Below are positions 44,121-52,668 of a stretch of DNA of 64,000 nucleotides, piece by piece. Both the position numbers and the translations under genes were made by a program. The notes beneath the pieces were generated by a model that made no database searches, had not been told where the DNA came from, and saw nothing but the letters and a program-made list of their open reading frames with translations. This DNA comes from Nocardioides mesophilus (GTDB lineage Bacteria; Actinomycetota; Actinomycetes; Propionibacteriales; Nocardioidaceae), in NCBI RefSeq assembly GCF_014395785.1, contig NZ_CP060713.1, forward strand, positions 3,810,501 to 3,874,500, in the 5' to 3' direction. Numbering within the stretch: the stretch's first letter is position 1; each line of letters opens with the position of its first letter.

Positions 44121-45052
44121 GCGGCGCCTTCCGCTGCTCGGTCGCCAGCGAGGGCGACGAGGAGCCGATCGCCGGCACCGCGTCCACGGTGCGCGCGTTC
44201 CTGCTCGTCGAGGCGCCCGGGCCGTGGGGGGTGGATGCGGTCACCGGGTCCCGGCTGCCGCCCGAGGTCCGGTCCTGGCTGCACGACCTGCCTCGCGCCC
44301 ACCGGGTGCGGCCGCTGATGATTCGCGGCCACGGCCGGCAGCGGCGTCCCGGCACCCGGGTCTTCGCCGCCTGGTGCGGTGACGGCGCCGGCGGCCGTCC
44401 CTGGCTGGAGAGCGCCGTGCTGGAGGACCCCCGCGACCTGCTCGACCTCCCCGTGCACGGGCTGGCCGCCGGCTCGTCGACCGGGCTGACGACGTACGAC
44501 GGGCCGCTGCTCTGCGTGTGCACGCACGGCAAGCACGACGCCTGCTGCGCCGAGCGGGGCCGCCCGCTCTGCCGGGCCCTGCACGAGGTCGCGCCGGAGC
44601 ACACCTGGGAGGTCTCCCACATCGGCGGCGACCGGTTCGCGCCGAACGTGCTGGTGCTGCCCGAGGGGCTCTACTACGGGCGGCTCGCTCCGGAGGACGC
44701 AGGTGAGCTGGTGGAGAGCACCCTGAGCGGGGAGCTGGACCTGGCGCACCTGCGCGGTCGCTCCACGCTGCCGTTCGCGGTGCAGGCGGCCGAGATCTAC
44801 CTGCGTGCGCAGCTCGGCGACCGCGGCTCCGCGGCCCCCGAGCTGCTGGCGCAGGAGCGTCGCGGAGAGCGGACCCGGGTCCGGCTCCGGCTGCCCGGCG
44901 GCACCTTCGACGTCGAGGTCGAGACCCGCCCGGCGCCGCCGCGCCAGCTCACCTGCCGGGCGACCGCGCTCTCGGCCCCGCCGGCCCACCGGCTGCTGGG
45001 CATCGAAGCCGCGGTCACCCCGACGACTCCGGGTCCTGGCCCCGGCACCTGA
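44117..45052 (+). CDS. Sucrase/ferredoxin-like [2Fe-2S] protein
   Basis: A 311-residue protein of the sucrase/ferredoxin-like (Apd1-related) family, a thioredoxin-fold ferredoxin. The key region is LLCVCTHGKHDACCAERGRP (several Cys) followed by VSHIGGDRFAPNVLVLPEGLYYGR, the family's HxGG-type ligand motif. Together these probably bind a [2Fe-2S] cluster. A C-terminal domain rich in Arg and beta strands follows. Neither transmembrane segment nor signal is present. The GTG start overlaps the stop of the JmjC gene (GTGA). As a redox protein next to an iron oxygenase, it may supply electrons or protect the enzyme (inference). Confidence 0.86.
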   Translation: MSGAFRCSVASEGDEEPIAGTASTVRAFLLVEAPGPWGVDAVTGSRLPPEVRSWLHDLPRAHRVRPLMIRGHGRQRRPGTRVFAAWCGDGAGGRPWLESAVLEDPRDLLDLPVHGLAAGSSTGLTTYDGPLLCVCTHGKHDACCAERGRPLCRALHEVAPEHTWEVSHIGGDRFAPNVLVLPEGLYYGRLAPEDAGELVESTLSGELDLAHLRGRSTLPFAVQAAEIYLRAQLGDRGSAAPELLAQERRGERTRVRLRLPGGTFDVEVETRPAPPRQLTCRATALSAPPAHRLLGIEAAVTPTTPGPGPGT

Positions 45053-45053
45053 T

Positions 45054-45845
45054 TCAGGCGCGCTCCTCGGCGATGGCGTTGCCGCCGTCGACGACGAGGC
45101 ACTGGCCGGTGAGGTACGACGCGCCCGGGGTGCACAGGAACGCGATGACCGCCGCGACCTCCTCGGGGGTGGCGCTGCGACCCACGGGCGTGAGCGCGCC
45201 CTGGCGCACCTCGTCGTCGGTCTGGCTGGTGGTGGCGATCCAGCCGGGGGCCACCGCGTTCACCGTCACCCCGTGCGCCGCGTGGTCCAGGGCCGCCGAG
45301 CGGGCCAGTCCGACCATCCCGGCCTTGGCCGCGGCGTAGCCCGCCTCGCGCCGCATGGTCATCACCGGGCCGGTGACCGAGGCGACCATCACGACCCGTC
45401 CCCAACCGGCGGCGGACATGCCGGGCAGCACGGCCCGGGTGGCCAGGAACGCGGTGTCGAGGTTGCGGGCCAGCGACGCGTGCCACGCCTCGAGGCTCAG
45501 GTCGGTGAGCACGCCGCCCTCGGTCTCCATCACGGGCCGGGCGGTGCTGGTCATCCCGGCGTTGTTGACCAGCACGGTCGGTGGCCCCAGCGCGGCGCGC
45601 ACCTCGTCGGCCAGCCTGGCCGCGTCCGCCTCGAGGGTCAGGTCCGCGACCACGCCGACCGACTCGACACCCAGCGTGCGCAGGTCCTCGGCGCGGTCGT
45701 GGGCCCGGTCGGTGGTGGCGGTGACGGCCACGCGCGCGCCGAGCTCGCCGAGCAGGCGGGCGGTCGCGAAGCCGATGCCGCCCGGGGCGCCGGCGCCGGT
45801 GACCAGGGCGACCCGGCCGGTCAGGTCGTACGTCGGGGGCAGCAC
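45054..45845 (-). CDS. SDR-family oxidoreductase (FabG-like)
   Basis: A 263-residue classical short-chain dehydrogenase/reductase, NAD(P)H-dependent. The cofactor motif is VTGAGAPGGIGFATARLLG, NNAG lies in VLVNNAGMTS, and the catalytic residues are Ser in VASVTG and Tyr/Lys in AGYAAAKAG. The C-terminus YLTGQCLVVDGGNAI is a common SDR ending. The substrate is unknown; similarity to 3-ketoacyl-ACP reductases is general. The ATG at 45845 gives MLPPTYDLTGRVALVTG. It is convergent with the sucrase/ferredoxin gene, only one base from its stop. Confidence 0.9.
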   Translation of the reverse strand: MLPPTYDLTGRVALVTGAGAPGGIGFATARLLGELGARVAVTATTDRAHDRAEDLRTLGVESVGVVADLTLEADAARLADEVRAALGPPTVLVNNAGMTSTARPVMETEGGVLTDLSLEAWHASLARNLDTAFLATRAVLPGMSAAGWGRVVMVASVTGPVMTMRREAGYAAAKAGMVGLARSAALDHAAHGVTVNAVAPGWIATTSQTDDEVRQGALTPVGRSATPEEVAAVIAFLCTPGASYLTGQCLVVDGGNAIAEERA

Positions 45846-45915
45846 GCTGCGGACCCTCCCGCGCCGACGTCGCCGGCGTCAAGCGGCCGGACCGGCCCGG
45901 GCAGCCGGACGGTGA

Positions 45916-46869
45916 TCACCGGCACGGGCCGGTGCCGAGCCGGGCCAGCCCCTCGAGGTCCCCGGGTCCGAAGTCGATGGCCCCGCCGTTCTCGGCGTAC
46001 ATCAGTTCGCGGCGGTCGTCGACGTGGTCGAGCCCGACCACGTGGCCGAGCTCGTGCATGATCACCGCACGCACGAGCGCCCGGCCCTGCGGCTCCGCGG
46101 CCAGGTCGGCGAGGGCGGGGGCGTCGAGCCAGGCCGTCCCGGTCACGTAGCGGCGCAGCCCGATCCCCGACTCGGAGACGGCGGCGCTGCCCCCGAGCCC
46201 GACCACGTCACCCGCCAGGCCGGGGATCACCTCCGGGGTGGTCCAGGCGACGAGGACCGGAGCCCAGCCGGCGCCGTAGCGGACCGGCTGCCGCAGCTCC
46301 CGGTCGTCCGACGGCGGCTCGTCGGTCCCGCCCACCACCGTCATCTGCAGACCGGTGGCCTCGGCGACCCGCGCCACGGCCTCCTCCACCAGCCCGTCGG
46401 TGCCGGGCGGCTCCAGCCCGCGGTTCACCACCACCTCCAGCGGCCGGCAGGGGCTGTAGGTGACCGGCTGCCCCTGGTCGGTCTGGGCGAAGGCGTGCGC
46501 GCCGCCGTCCCCCGGGTCGGGCAGCGGACCGAGCCGTCCGAAGCCGGAGACGCCGTCCCGGGAGAGGGTGAGGCCGTACTCGTCGTGCAGGTACAGGCCC
46601 GAGATGCCGAGGACCACCAGCGCCGTGAGCACCGCCACCGAGCGGCGGCGGCGTCGTTCCCGCCGCTCCACCTCGGAGAGCGGCCGGCCCGCGCCGGCGC
46701 GCCGGGAGGAGCCGGCGTACGGACCGGGCGCGGGCGGCAGGTCGGCCCACGGGTTCGAGGCGCCCGCCGCGGCGTCGAGACGGTCCAGCTCGCGGAGCCG
46801 GCGCAGCATCTGGCGCCTGCGCCGGGCAGGACCGAACGTGAGCCTGTCCGCGATCCGCCCCCGTGCCAC
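45916..46869 (-). CDS. Membrane-anchored metzincin-type metalloprotease
   Basis: A 317-residue protein with a cytoplasmic basic N-terminus (about 80 residues, with RRERRRRRSVAVLTAL) and a single transmembrane segment. An extracellular protease domain follows. The zinc-binding motif is HELGHVVGLDHVDD (HExxHxxGxxH), followed by a Met-turn ELMYAENGG, as in metzincins such as astacins and matrixins. The active-site domain spans about 200-317. The substrate is unknown. The GTG start at 46869 gives MARGRIADRLTFG. It is divergent from the gene at 46927; the 57-base gap is probably a shared promoter region. Confidence 0.82.
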   Translation of the reverse strand: MARGRIADRLTFGPARRRRQMLRRLRELDRLDAAAGASNPWADLPPAPGPYAGSSRRAGAGRPLSEVERRERRRRRSVAVLTALVVLGISGLYLHDEYGLTLSRDGVSGFGRLGPLPDPGDGGAHAFAQTDQGQPVTYSPCRPLEVVVNRGLEPPGTDGLVEEAVARVAEATGLQMTVVGGTDEPPSDDRELRQPVRYGAGWAPVLVAWTTPEVIPGLAGDVVGLGGSAAVSESGIGLRRYVTGTAWLDAPALADLAAEPQGRALVRAVIMHELGHVVGLDHVDDRRELMYAENGGAIDFGPGDLEGLARLGTGPCR

Positions 46870-46926
46870 GCCCGGAAGTGTCGCACGGGCCCCGCGGTCG
46901 GTCCACGGAACCGGCATGATGGCGCG

Positions 46927-48414
46927 ATGAGCCCCGAGCAACCACCGACCACGCCCGGAGTCCTGTTCCCGCCCGGCCCGGACGGCCGCCGCAGCACCGC
47001 TGCCGTCGGACGTGCCGCGGTCGCCGACGCGCTGCGGCCGGTCGACCCCGCCGGGGCGCGCGCCGCGGAGCAGGAGACCAACTGGCGCTCCGGCTACCTC
47101 GTGCACTTCAGGCGCCTGGTCGAGGCCGGGCTGACGACGCCCGAGGCGGCCGTGACGATCGCCGGACACGGGATCGACGGCGTGCGCAGCCGCATGGTCG
47201 CCGGCACCGCCGAGGGCGAGGTGCCGTTGGGGACCTGGGCCGAGGCGCCGGCGGTGCGCGGCCACGGCACGGCGGAGGTCCAGGGCACCGCCCGTCCCGA
47301 GACCGAGCTGTCGCTTCCCTACCACGGCGAGCGGCTGCAGGGGGACGCGCTGCTGCGCCGCCTGGACTCCTGGGTGAGCACCGGAGTCGCCGAGCCCAGC
47401 GTCGCCGAGGCCGTCCGCACCGTGCTCGCCCACCCTGAGTGGCTGCGCCTCGAGGGTCACACCGTCGCAGTGCTCGGGGCCGGGGCGGAGATGGGGCCGC
47501 TGCAGGCGCTGCTGCGCTGGGGAGCCCGGGTGGCCGCGGTCGACCTGCCGCGGCCGGCGGTGTGGGAGCGGGTGCTCTCGGTGGCCCGCGCCGGTGCCGG
47601 CACGGTGCTGCTGCCGGTCCCGGACGGCAGCGACGCCCTGGACGTGGCCACCGCCGGCGCCGACCTCGTCGCCGAGGCGCCGTCGGTGGCGGACTGGCTG
47701 GCGGGGCTGCGCTCCGAGGAGGACCGGCTGGTGCTGGGCAACTACGTGTACGCCGACGGCGCCGCCAACGTCGCGGTGTCGGTGGCGGTCGACGCGCTGA
47801 CCACCCGCGTCCAGCAGGCCCGCCCCGACGTCGCGCTGGCCTTCCTGGCCACTCCCACCGACGTGTTCGCGGTCCCCGGCGACGCGGTGGCCATGTCCAC
47901 CCGCGCCTACGAGCAGCGGTCGGCCGGGGCCAAGCTGGTCGGGCGCCCGTTGCGGACCCTGAGCGCCGGCCGGCTGCTGCGGCGCTCCTACGCCCCCGGG
48001 GCCGATCCGGGCGTCAACGACAGCCTGGTGCCGCAGCAGGGCCCCAACTACGCCCTGGCCAAGCGGCTCCAACGCTGGCGCGCCACGGTGGCGCGGCAGG
48101 CCGGGACGACCGTGTCGATGAACGTCGCGCCACCCACCCGGACCCGCTCGGTGGTCAAGAACCGGGCGCTCGCCGCGGCCTATGCCGGCGCCCACCGGTT
48201 CGGGGTCGAGGTCTTCGAGCCGGCCACCTCGAACGTGCTGATGGCCGTGCTGCTGGTCCACGACCTGCACACCGACGGGGGTCCGCGGCACCCGCAGCCC
48301 TGGCAGGACGAGGCGTACGCCGCGGTGCACGGCGGGCTCTGGCGCACGGCCTACGCGCCGCGCAGCGCCCTCGGCCTGGCGGCGTTGCTCGGCTACGGCG
48401 CGGCTCGCGGCTGA
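46927..48414 (+). CDS. Hypothetical protein with Rossmann-like dinucleotide-binding segment
   Basis: A 495-residue protein of unknown function. Residues about 170-200 read GHTVAVLGAGAEMGPLQAL, resembling a nucleotide-binding Rossmann strand-loop-helix (GxGxxxG). The N-terminal third contains TNWRSGYLVHFRRLVEAGLT. A conserved-looking stretch SLVPQQGPNYALAKRLQRWR lies near 360-380, and THPDPL-type motifs are absent. No signal peptide or membrane segment is seen. The catalytic residues are not evident. It is divergent from the metalloprotease. A dehydrogenase-like or sugar-nucleotide enzyme is possible, but I do not assign one. Confidence 0.7.
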   Translation: MSPEQPPTTPGVLFPPGPDGRRSTAAVGRAAVADALRPVDPAGARAAEQETNWRSGYLVHFRRLVEAGLTTPEAAVTIAGHGIDGVRSRMVAGTAEGEVPLGTWAEAPAVRGHGTAEVQGTARPETELSLPYHGERLQGDALLRRLDSWVSTGVAEPSVAEAVRTVLAHPEWLRLEGHTVAVLGAGAEMGPLQALLRWGARVAAVDLPRPAVWERVLSVARAGAGTVLLPVPDGSDALDVATAGADLVAEAPSVADWLAGLRSEEDRLVLGNYVYADGAANVAVSVAVDALTTRVQQARPDVALAFLATPTDVFAVPGDAVAMSTRAYEQRSAGAKLVGRPLRTLSAGRLLRRSYAPGADPGVNDSLVPQQGPNYALAKRLQRWRATVARQAGTTVSMNVAPPTRTRSVVKNRALAAAYAGAHRFGVEVFEPATSNVLMAVLLVHDLHTDGGPRHPQPWQDEAYAAVHGGLWRTAYAPRSALGLAALLGYGAARG

Positions 48415-48440
48415 CGGACCCGCCCGCGGTCACCGACGGG

Positions 48441-49259
48441 TCAGAGGTCGACGACCTCGTCCTCGTCGGTGTCCCACCGGTCCACGAGCTCGATCAGCTC
48501 GGCGACGGACTCCCGCACGAAGGTCGGCCGGTAGGGGAACCGCTCGACGGCCTCCTGCTTCGTCGAGCCGGTGAGCACCAGGATCGTGCGCAGCCCCGCC
48601 TCCAGGCCGGAGACGATGTCGGTGTCCATCCGGTCGCCCACCATCACGGTGGACTCCGAGTGCGCGTCGATCCGGTTCAGCGCCGAGCGCATCATCAACG
48701 GGTTCGGCTTGCCGACGAAGTACGGCGCCACGCCGGTGGCCCGGGTGATCAGCGCCGCCACCGAGCCAGTCGCCGGGATCGACCCCTGCTGCGAGGGGCC
48801 GGTCGGGTCGGGGTTCGTGGCGATGAAGCGGGCGCCGCGCTCGATCAGCCGGATCGCGGTGGTGATCGCCTCGAAGGAGTAGGTCCGGGTCTCGCCGAGG
48901 ACGACGTACTCGGGGTCGCGCTCCGAGAGCACGTAGCCGATCGAGTGCATCGCGGTGGTCAGGCCCGCCTCTCCGATCACGTACGCCGTGCCGCCCGGGC
49001 GCTGCTTGTCGAGGAACTGGGCGGTGGCGAGCGCGCTGGTCCAGATCGACTCCTCCGGCACCTCGATGCCGCTGCGGGCCAGGCGCGCCTGCAGGTCGCG
49101 AGCGGTGTAGATCGAGTTGTTGGTCAGCAGCAGGAACGGCCGGCCGCGGTCGCGCAGCGCGCGCACGAACTCCGCCGCTCCGGGGATCGCCTCCTCCTCG
49201 TGGACCAGGACACCGTCCATGTCCGAGAGCCAGGTGCGGACCGGTCGCATCGTCTCCAT
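48441..49259 (-). CDS. HAD-IIA phosphatase, NagD-like
   Basis: A 272-residue haloacid-dehalogenase phosphatase of the class IIA (NagD/PNPase-like) type. Motif I is LSDMDGVLVHEEEAIPGA (nucleophile Asp and second Asp), motif II LLLTNNS, motif III Lys in VGKPNPLMMRSAL and motif IV VGDRMDTDI. The C2 cap lies between motifs II and III (residues 80-180). Substrates are small phosphorylated metabolites, unknown here. The ATG at 49259 gives METMRPVRT; the ATG at 49250 is also possible. It is followed downstream by the convergent unknown gene and is separated from the monooxygenase gene by a palindrome. Confidence 0.92.
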   Translation of the reverse strand: METMRPVRTWLSDMDGVLVHEEEAIPGAAEFVRALRDRGRPFLLLTNNSIYTARDLQARLARSGIEVPEESIWTSALATAQFLDKQRPGGTAYVIGEAGLTTAMHSIGYVLSERDPEYVVLGETRTYSFEAITTAIRLIERGARFIATNPDPTGPSQQGSIPATGSVAALITRATGVAPYFVGKPNPLMMRSALNRIDAHSESTVMVGDRMDTDIVSGLEAGLRTILVLTGSTKQEAVERFPYRPTFVRESVAELIELVDRWDTDEDEVVDL

Positions 49260-49306
49260 GGGTCGATGCTGTCAGAAAACCGGCAGGCCGGTACACCACG
49301 CCCGAA

Positions 49307-49330
49307 CGGGGCCCGCTGCAGCGGGCCCCG
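49307..49330 (-). terminator. 24-base perfect palindrome (terminator)
   Basis: CGGGGCCCGCTG and CAGCGGGCCCCG form a perfect 24-base palindrome. It lies downstream of the monooxygenase gene and upstream of the HAD gene, both on the minus strand. A second small palindrome (GGTCACGGTGACC, 49443-49455) lies closer to the monooxygenase stop. Confidence 0.6.
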
Positions 49331-49470
49331 ACCCCGGGTGCGACGGGGGGACCGCGCCGACGACGGCCTGAGCCGGCCGGAGGGGGCAGGGGACGACCGG
49401 GTGCTCGGGCCGTCGGGCGCGGTGCTGCGGTCAGGGTGCGGGGGTCACGGTGACCGCAGCGTCGGTGGGC

Positions 49471-51297
49471 CTACGCGAGGTGGTGCACCTCCTGGAGCCC
49501 GTAGACGGGGGTGTCGAGGCCCTCGAAGCGGGCCTTGAGCTGCAGGGCGAGGTAGAGCGAGTAGTGGCGGGACTGGTGCAGGTTGCCGCCGTGGAACCAC
49601 AGCCCCTCCTGCTGGGTCGGCTTCCACATGTTGCGCTGCTCGCCCTCCCAGGGGCCCGGGTCCTTGGTGGTGTCGGAGCCCAGACCCCACACCTTGCCGA
49701 CCTTGTCGGCGACCTCCTGGCTTATCAGGTCCGCGGCCCAGCCGTTCATCGAGCCGTAGCCGGTGGCATAGACCACCAGGTCCGCCGGCAGCTCGGTGCC
49801 GTCGGCGAGGACCACGGCGTCCTCGGTGAGGTGGTCGACCTGGCCGTGCGCGAGGCGCACCTGCCCGTCGGCCACCAGGTCCGCGGCGCCCACGTCGATG
49901 TAGTAGCCGGATCCGCGGCGCAGGTACTTCATGAACAGGCCGGAGCCGTCGTCGCCCCAGTCCAGCTCGAAGCCCGCCTTCTCCAGCCGGTCGTAGAAGT
50001 CCTTGTCCCGCTCGCGCATCTGGTCGTAGAGCGGGATCTGGAACTCGTGCATGATCCGGTAGGGGAGCGAGGCGAAGATCAGGTCGGCCTTCTCCGTCGT
50101 CACCCCCGAGGCCACGGCCCGCTCCGAGTAGAGGTCGCCGAGCCCGACGTCCATCAGGGTGTCGCTCTTCACGATGTGGGTCGAGGTCCGCTGCACCATC
50201 GTCACGTCCGCGCCGTGCTCCCACAGCGCCCCGCAGATGTCGAAGGCCGAGTTGTTGCTGCCGATCACCACGCAGCGCTTGCCGGCGTACGCGTCCGGGC
50301 CGGGGTGCGCCGAGGAGTGGTGCTGGTCGCCGCGGAAGACGTCCTGACCCGGCAGCTGCGGGATGTTCGGCTTGCCGGACATCCCGGTGGCGAGCACCAG
50401 CTGGGTCGGCCTCAGCGTCAGGGGCCGGCCGTCCCGCTCGACCTCGACGGTCCACTCCTGCTTCTCGGGGGAGTAGGAGGCGTGGGTCGCCACGGTGCTG
50501 CCCCAGTAGGGCACCTCCATCACCTTCGTGTAGGACTCCAGCCAGTCGGCGATCTTGTCCTTCGGGGCGAACACCGGCCAGTTGTCGGGGAACTTGAGGT
50601 ACGGCAGGTGGTCGTACCAGACCGGGTCGTGCAGGCACAGCGACTTGTAGCGTCCGCGCCACTGGTCGCCGGGGCGCGCGTGCTTGTCGATGACCAGCGC
50701 GGGCACACCGAGCTGGCGCAGCCGCGCACCCAGCGCGATGCCGCCCTGGCCGCCGCCGACCACGAGCACGTAGGGCTGGGTGGTCGAGCCAAGGCTCTCG
50801 GCCTCCTGCTGGCGGCGCTCGAGCCAGCTCTTCCGGTCCCGCGCCGCTCCATGCTCGGCCCCCAGCGGGCGGCGCCCGCCCCGCGGCTCCTCGTGGCCCT
50901 TGAGCTCGTAGAGCGTGGTGAGGAAGGTCCAGGCGCCCTCGTCGGTGAGGCGGAGCAGACCCTTGCCCCGGCCCACCGCGGTCTCGAAGGCGAACCACGC
51001 GGTGGTGACGCCGTCGGCCTCCTCCGGCGGCTCGGTCGTGTGGAACCCCGAGGGCGCGGTGCCGGCGAGCGTGCTGCTCAGCAGGTCCGCCACCCCGTCG
51101 CGGTTCTCGACCGTGCAGATGTTCCAGGTGAAGGCGACGAGGTCGCGCCAGAACGACACCGGCGCGAAGAGCCCGGCGGCGCGCTGCACGTCACCGGCGG
51201 TGAGGGCGGACTCGAAGTCCGCGAGCCAGGCGTCGACCCGGGCCTGCGGACCGGTCCCCGCCTCCGGCGTACCGGTCGGCTCGAGGGTCTGGGTCAT
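49471..51297 (-). CDS. Flavin-dependent (FMO/Baeyer-Villiger-like) monooxygenase
   Basis: A 608-residue flavoprotein. The N-terminal ~150 residues form an NTF2/SnoaL-like extension (SALTAGDVQRAAGLFAPVSF). The FAD site VLVVGGGQGGIALGARL begins near residue 173 and the NADPH site VVIGSNNSAFDICGALWEHG near 340. The motif VYATGYGSMNGWAADL lies near the C-terminus. Known relatives oxidise ketones, sulfides or amines with O2 and NADPH; the substrate is unknown. The ATG at 51297 has a good AAGGAG eight bases upstream. It is divergent from the GAF-type regulator, which probably controls it. Confidence 0.9.
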   Translation of the reverse strand: MTQTLEPTGTPEAGTGPQARVDAWLADFESALTAGDVQRAAGLFAPVSFWRDLVAFTWNICTVENRDGVADLLSSTLAGTAPSGFHTTEPPEEADGVTTAWFAFETAVGRGKGLLRLTDEGAWTFLTTLYELKGHEEPRGGRRPLGAEHGAARDRKSWLERRQQEAESLGSTTQPYVLVVGGGQGGIALGARLRQLGVPALVIDKHARPGDQWRGRYKSLCLHDPVWYDHLPYLKFPDNWPVFAPKDKIADWLESYTKVMEVPYWGSTVATHASYSPEKQEWTVEVERDGRPLTLRPTQLVLATGMSGKPNIPQLPGQDVFRGDQHHSSAHPGPDAYAGKRCVVIGSNNSAFDICGALWEHGADVTMVQRTSTHIVKSDTLMDVGLGDLYSERAVASGVTTEKADLIFASLPYRIMHEFQIPLYDQMRERDKDFYDRLEKAGFELDWGDDGSGLFMKYLRRGSGYYIDVGAADLVADGQVRLAHGQVDHLTEDAVVLADGTELPADLVVYATGYGSMNGWAADLISQEVADKVGKVWGLGSDTTKDPGPWEGEQRNMWKPTQQEGLWFHGGNLHQSRHYSLYLALQLKARFEGLDTPVYGLQEVHHLA

Positions 51298-51356
51298 GGG
51301 CGCTCCTTCACTTACGCTGTGACGAGCAGCACACCGCGACCCGGGGGGTTCGGGAA

Positions 51357-51376
51357 GGGTTGCAGGGGGTTGCAAC
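51357..51376. promoter_or_regulatory. Direct repeat in divergent regulator/monooxygenase promoter
   Basis: GGGTTGCA occurs twice, 10 bases apart (51357-51364 and 51367-51374). The second copy is part of the perfect palindrome GTTGCAAC (51369-51376). It is a candidate binding site for the adjacent GAF regulator, in the 97-base gap. Confidence 0.45.
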
Positions 51377-51394
51377 GTCGCAGGGAGGGCAGCC

Positions 51395-52663
51395 GTGTCC
51401 GTGTCCGAGGAGCACCTTGCCGGCCACCGGGTCCGGCAGGCCGTCCTGGCCGGCGGACCGGCCCCCGCCACTGCCGAGTCCCCGCGGCCGGTCATCGAGG
51501 CGTCCTGGACCCGACTGCTCCGGCGCGGTCTCGACCCGGGCTCGGACCCGGTGGTGCCGCCGCTGGCCGCCTCCGAGCTGGAGCGCCGGCGCGCCGAGAG
51601 CCGGCTCGGTCCGCTGGTGGCGCACCTGCGCGACGCGCTACGTCCGGCGGTGGAGTCGACCGGCCAGCTGATGGTGGTGACCGACCCCGAGGGACGGGTG
51701 CTCTGGCGCGACGGCCAGGCCGGCGTACGGCGGCTCGCGGACCGGCTCGGGTTCGTCGGCGGCTCCGCGTGGACCGAGGGCAACGTCGGCACCAACGCCA
51801 TCGGCACGTGCCTGGTCCTCGGCGAGCCCGTGCAGATCCACGGCGCGGAGCACTACGTCGAGTCCCACACGCGCTGGGGCTGCGCGGCCGCCCCGGTGCA
51901 CGACCCGTGGACGGGACGGGTCCTCGGCGTCGTCGACGTCAGCGGACCCACGCGCGGCATGCACCCCACAGCGCTGACGATGGTGCAGCTGGCCGCGCGG
52001 GTCGCCGAGCTCGAGGTGCGCCAGGAGCACCGGGCCGAGCTCGACCTGCTCCGCGCCCACGCCGCACCCCTCGTCGCGAGGCTCGGCGGCCGTGCGCTCG
52101 TCGTGGACCGGCACGGTCACCTGGCCGCGGCGACCGGGATGAGCGCCCCCGAGCGGGTCACGCTGCCCGACGGGCTCGGCGTGGGGAAGGTCTGGCTGCC
52201 GACGCTGGGCGCGGCCACCGCCGAGGCGCTGCCCGGCGGCTGGCTGCTCCGGCTGGAGCAGGAGGACGCGTCGGTCGTCGGTGCCGCGCTGCTCACCGTC
52301 GACCTGAGCCGCCCGGCCGCGCAGGTGACCGTGCAGGGGGTCAGCGGCGGCTGGCACCACACGCTCACCCCGCGGCACACCGAGATCCTGGTGGCGCTCG
52401 CCACCCACCCCGCCGGACGTTCGGCCGCGGAGCTGGCCGCCGACCTGTTCGCGGACCCGACCCGGGTGGTCACCGTGCGGGCGGAGATGTCGCGGCTGCG
52501 GCGGACGCTGGGCCCGCTGCTGCGGCGCCAGCCGTACCGGATCGACGAGGCGGTGAGGGTCGAGCTGGTGCTTCCCCCCGATCGCTCCGCGCTGCTGGCG
52601 GGCTCGAGCGCCCCGGTGGTGACCGCGCTGCGCGCCGCGACGCCGGCCCCGCTGGACCGGTGA
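51395..52663 (+). CDS. GAF-domain transcriptional regulator (AcoR-like, no AAA+ domain)
   Basis: A 422-residue regulator with the front half of acetoin-type activators. The N-terminal region has PVIEASWTRLLRRGLDP, followed by a GAF-type sensor (about 85-200, AWTEGNVGTNAIGTCLVLGE and RWGCAAAPVHDPWTGRVLGV). The NtrC-type AAA+ sigma-54 domain is missing. The C-terminal third has a helix-turn-helix-like segment (RHTEILVALATHPAGRSAAELAADLF) with VVTVRAEMSRLRR. The GTG start at 51395 follows GGGAGG at six-base spacing. It is divergent from the flavin monooxygenase; the two are likely a regulator-enzyme pair. Confidence 0.87.
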   Translation: MSVSEEHLAGHRVRQAVLAGGPAPATAESPRPVIEASWTRLLRRGLDPGSDPVVPPLAASELERRRAESRLGPLVAHLRDALRPAVESTGQLMVVTDPEGRVLWRDGQAGVRRLADRLGFVGGSAWTEGNVGTNAIGTCLVLGEPVQIHGAEHYVESHTRWGCAAAPVHDPWTGRVLGVVDVSGPTRGMHPTALTMVQLAARVAELEVRQEHRAELDLLRAHAAPLVARLGGRALVVDRHGHLAAATGMSAPERVTLPDGLGVGKVWLPTLGAATAEALPGGWLLRLEQEDASVVGAALLTVDLSRPAAQVTVQGVSGGWHHTLTPRHTEILVALATHPAGRSAAELAADLFADPTRVVTVRAEMSRLRRTLGPLLRRQPYRIDEAVRVELVLPPDRSALLAGSSAPVVTALRAATPAPLDR

Positions 52664-52668
52664 GCCTG

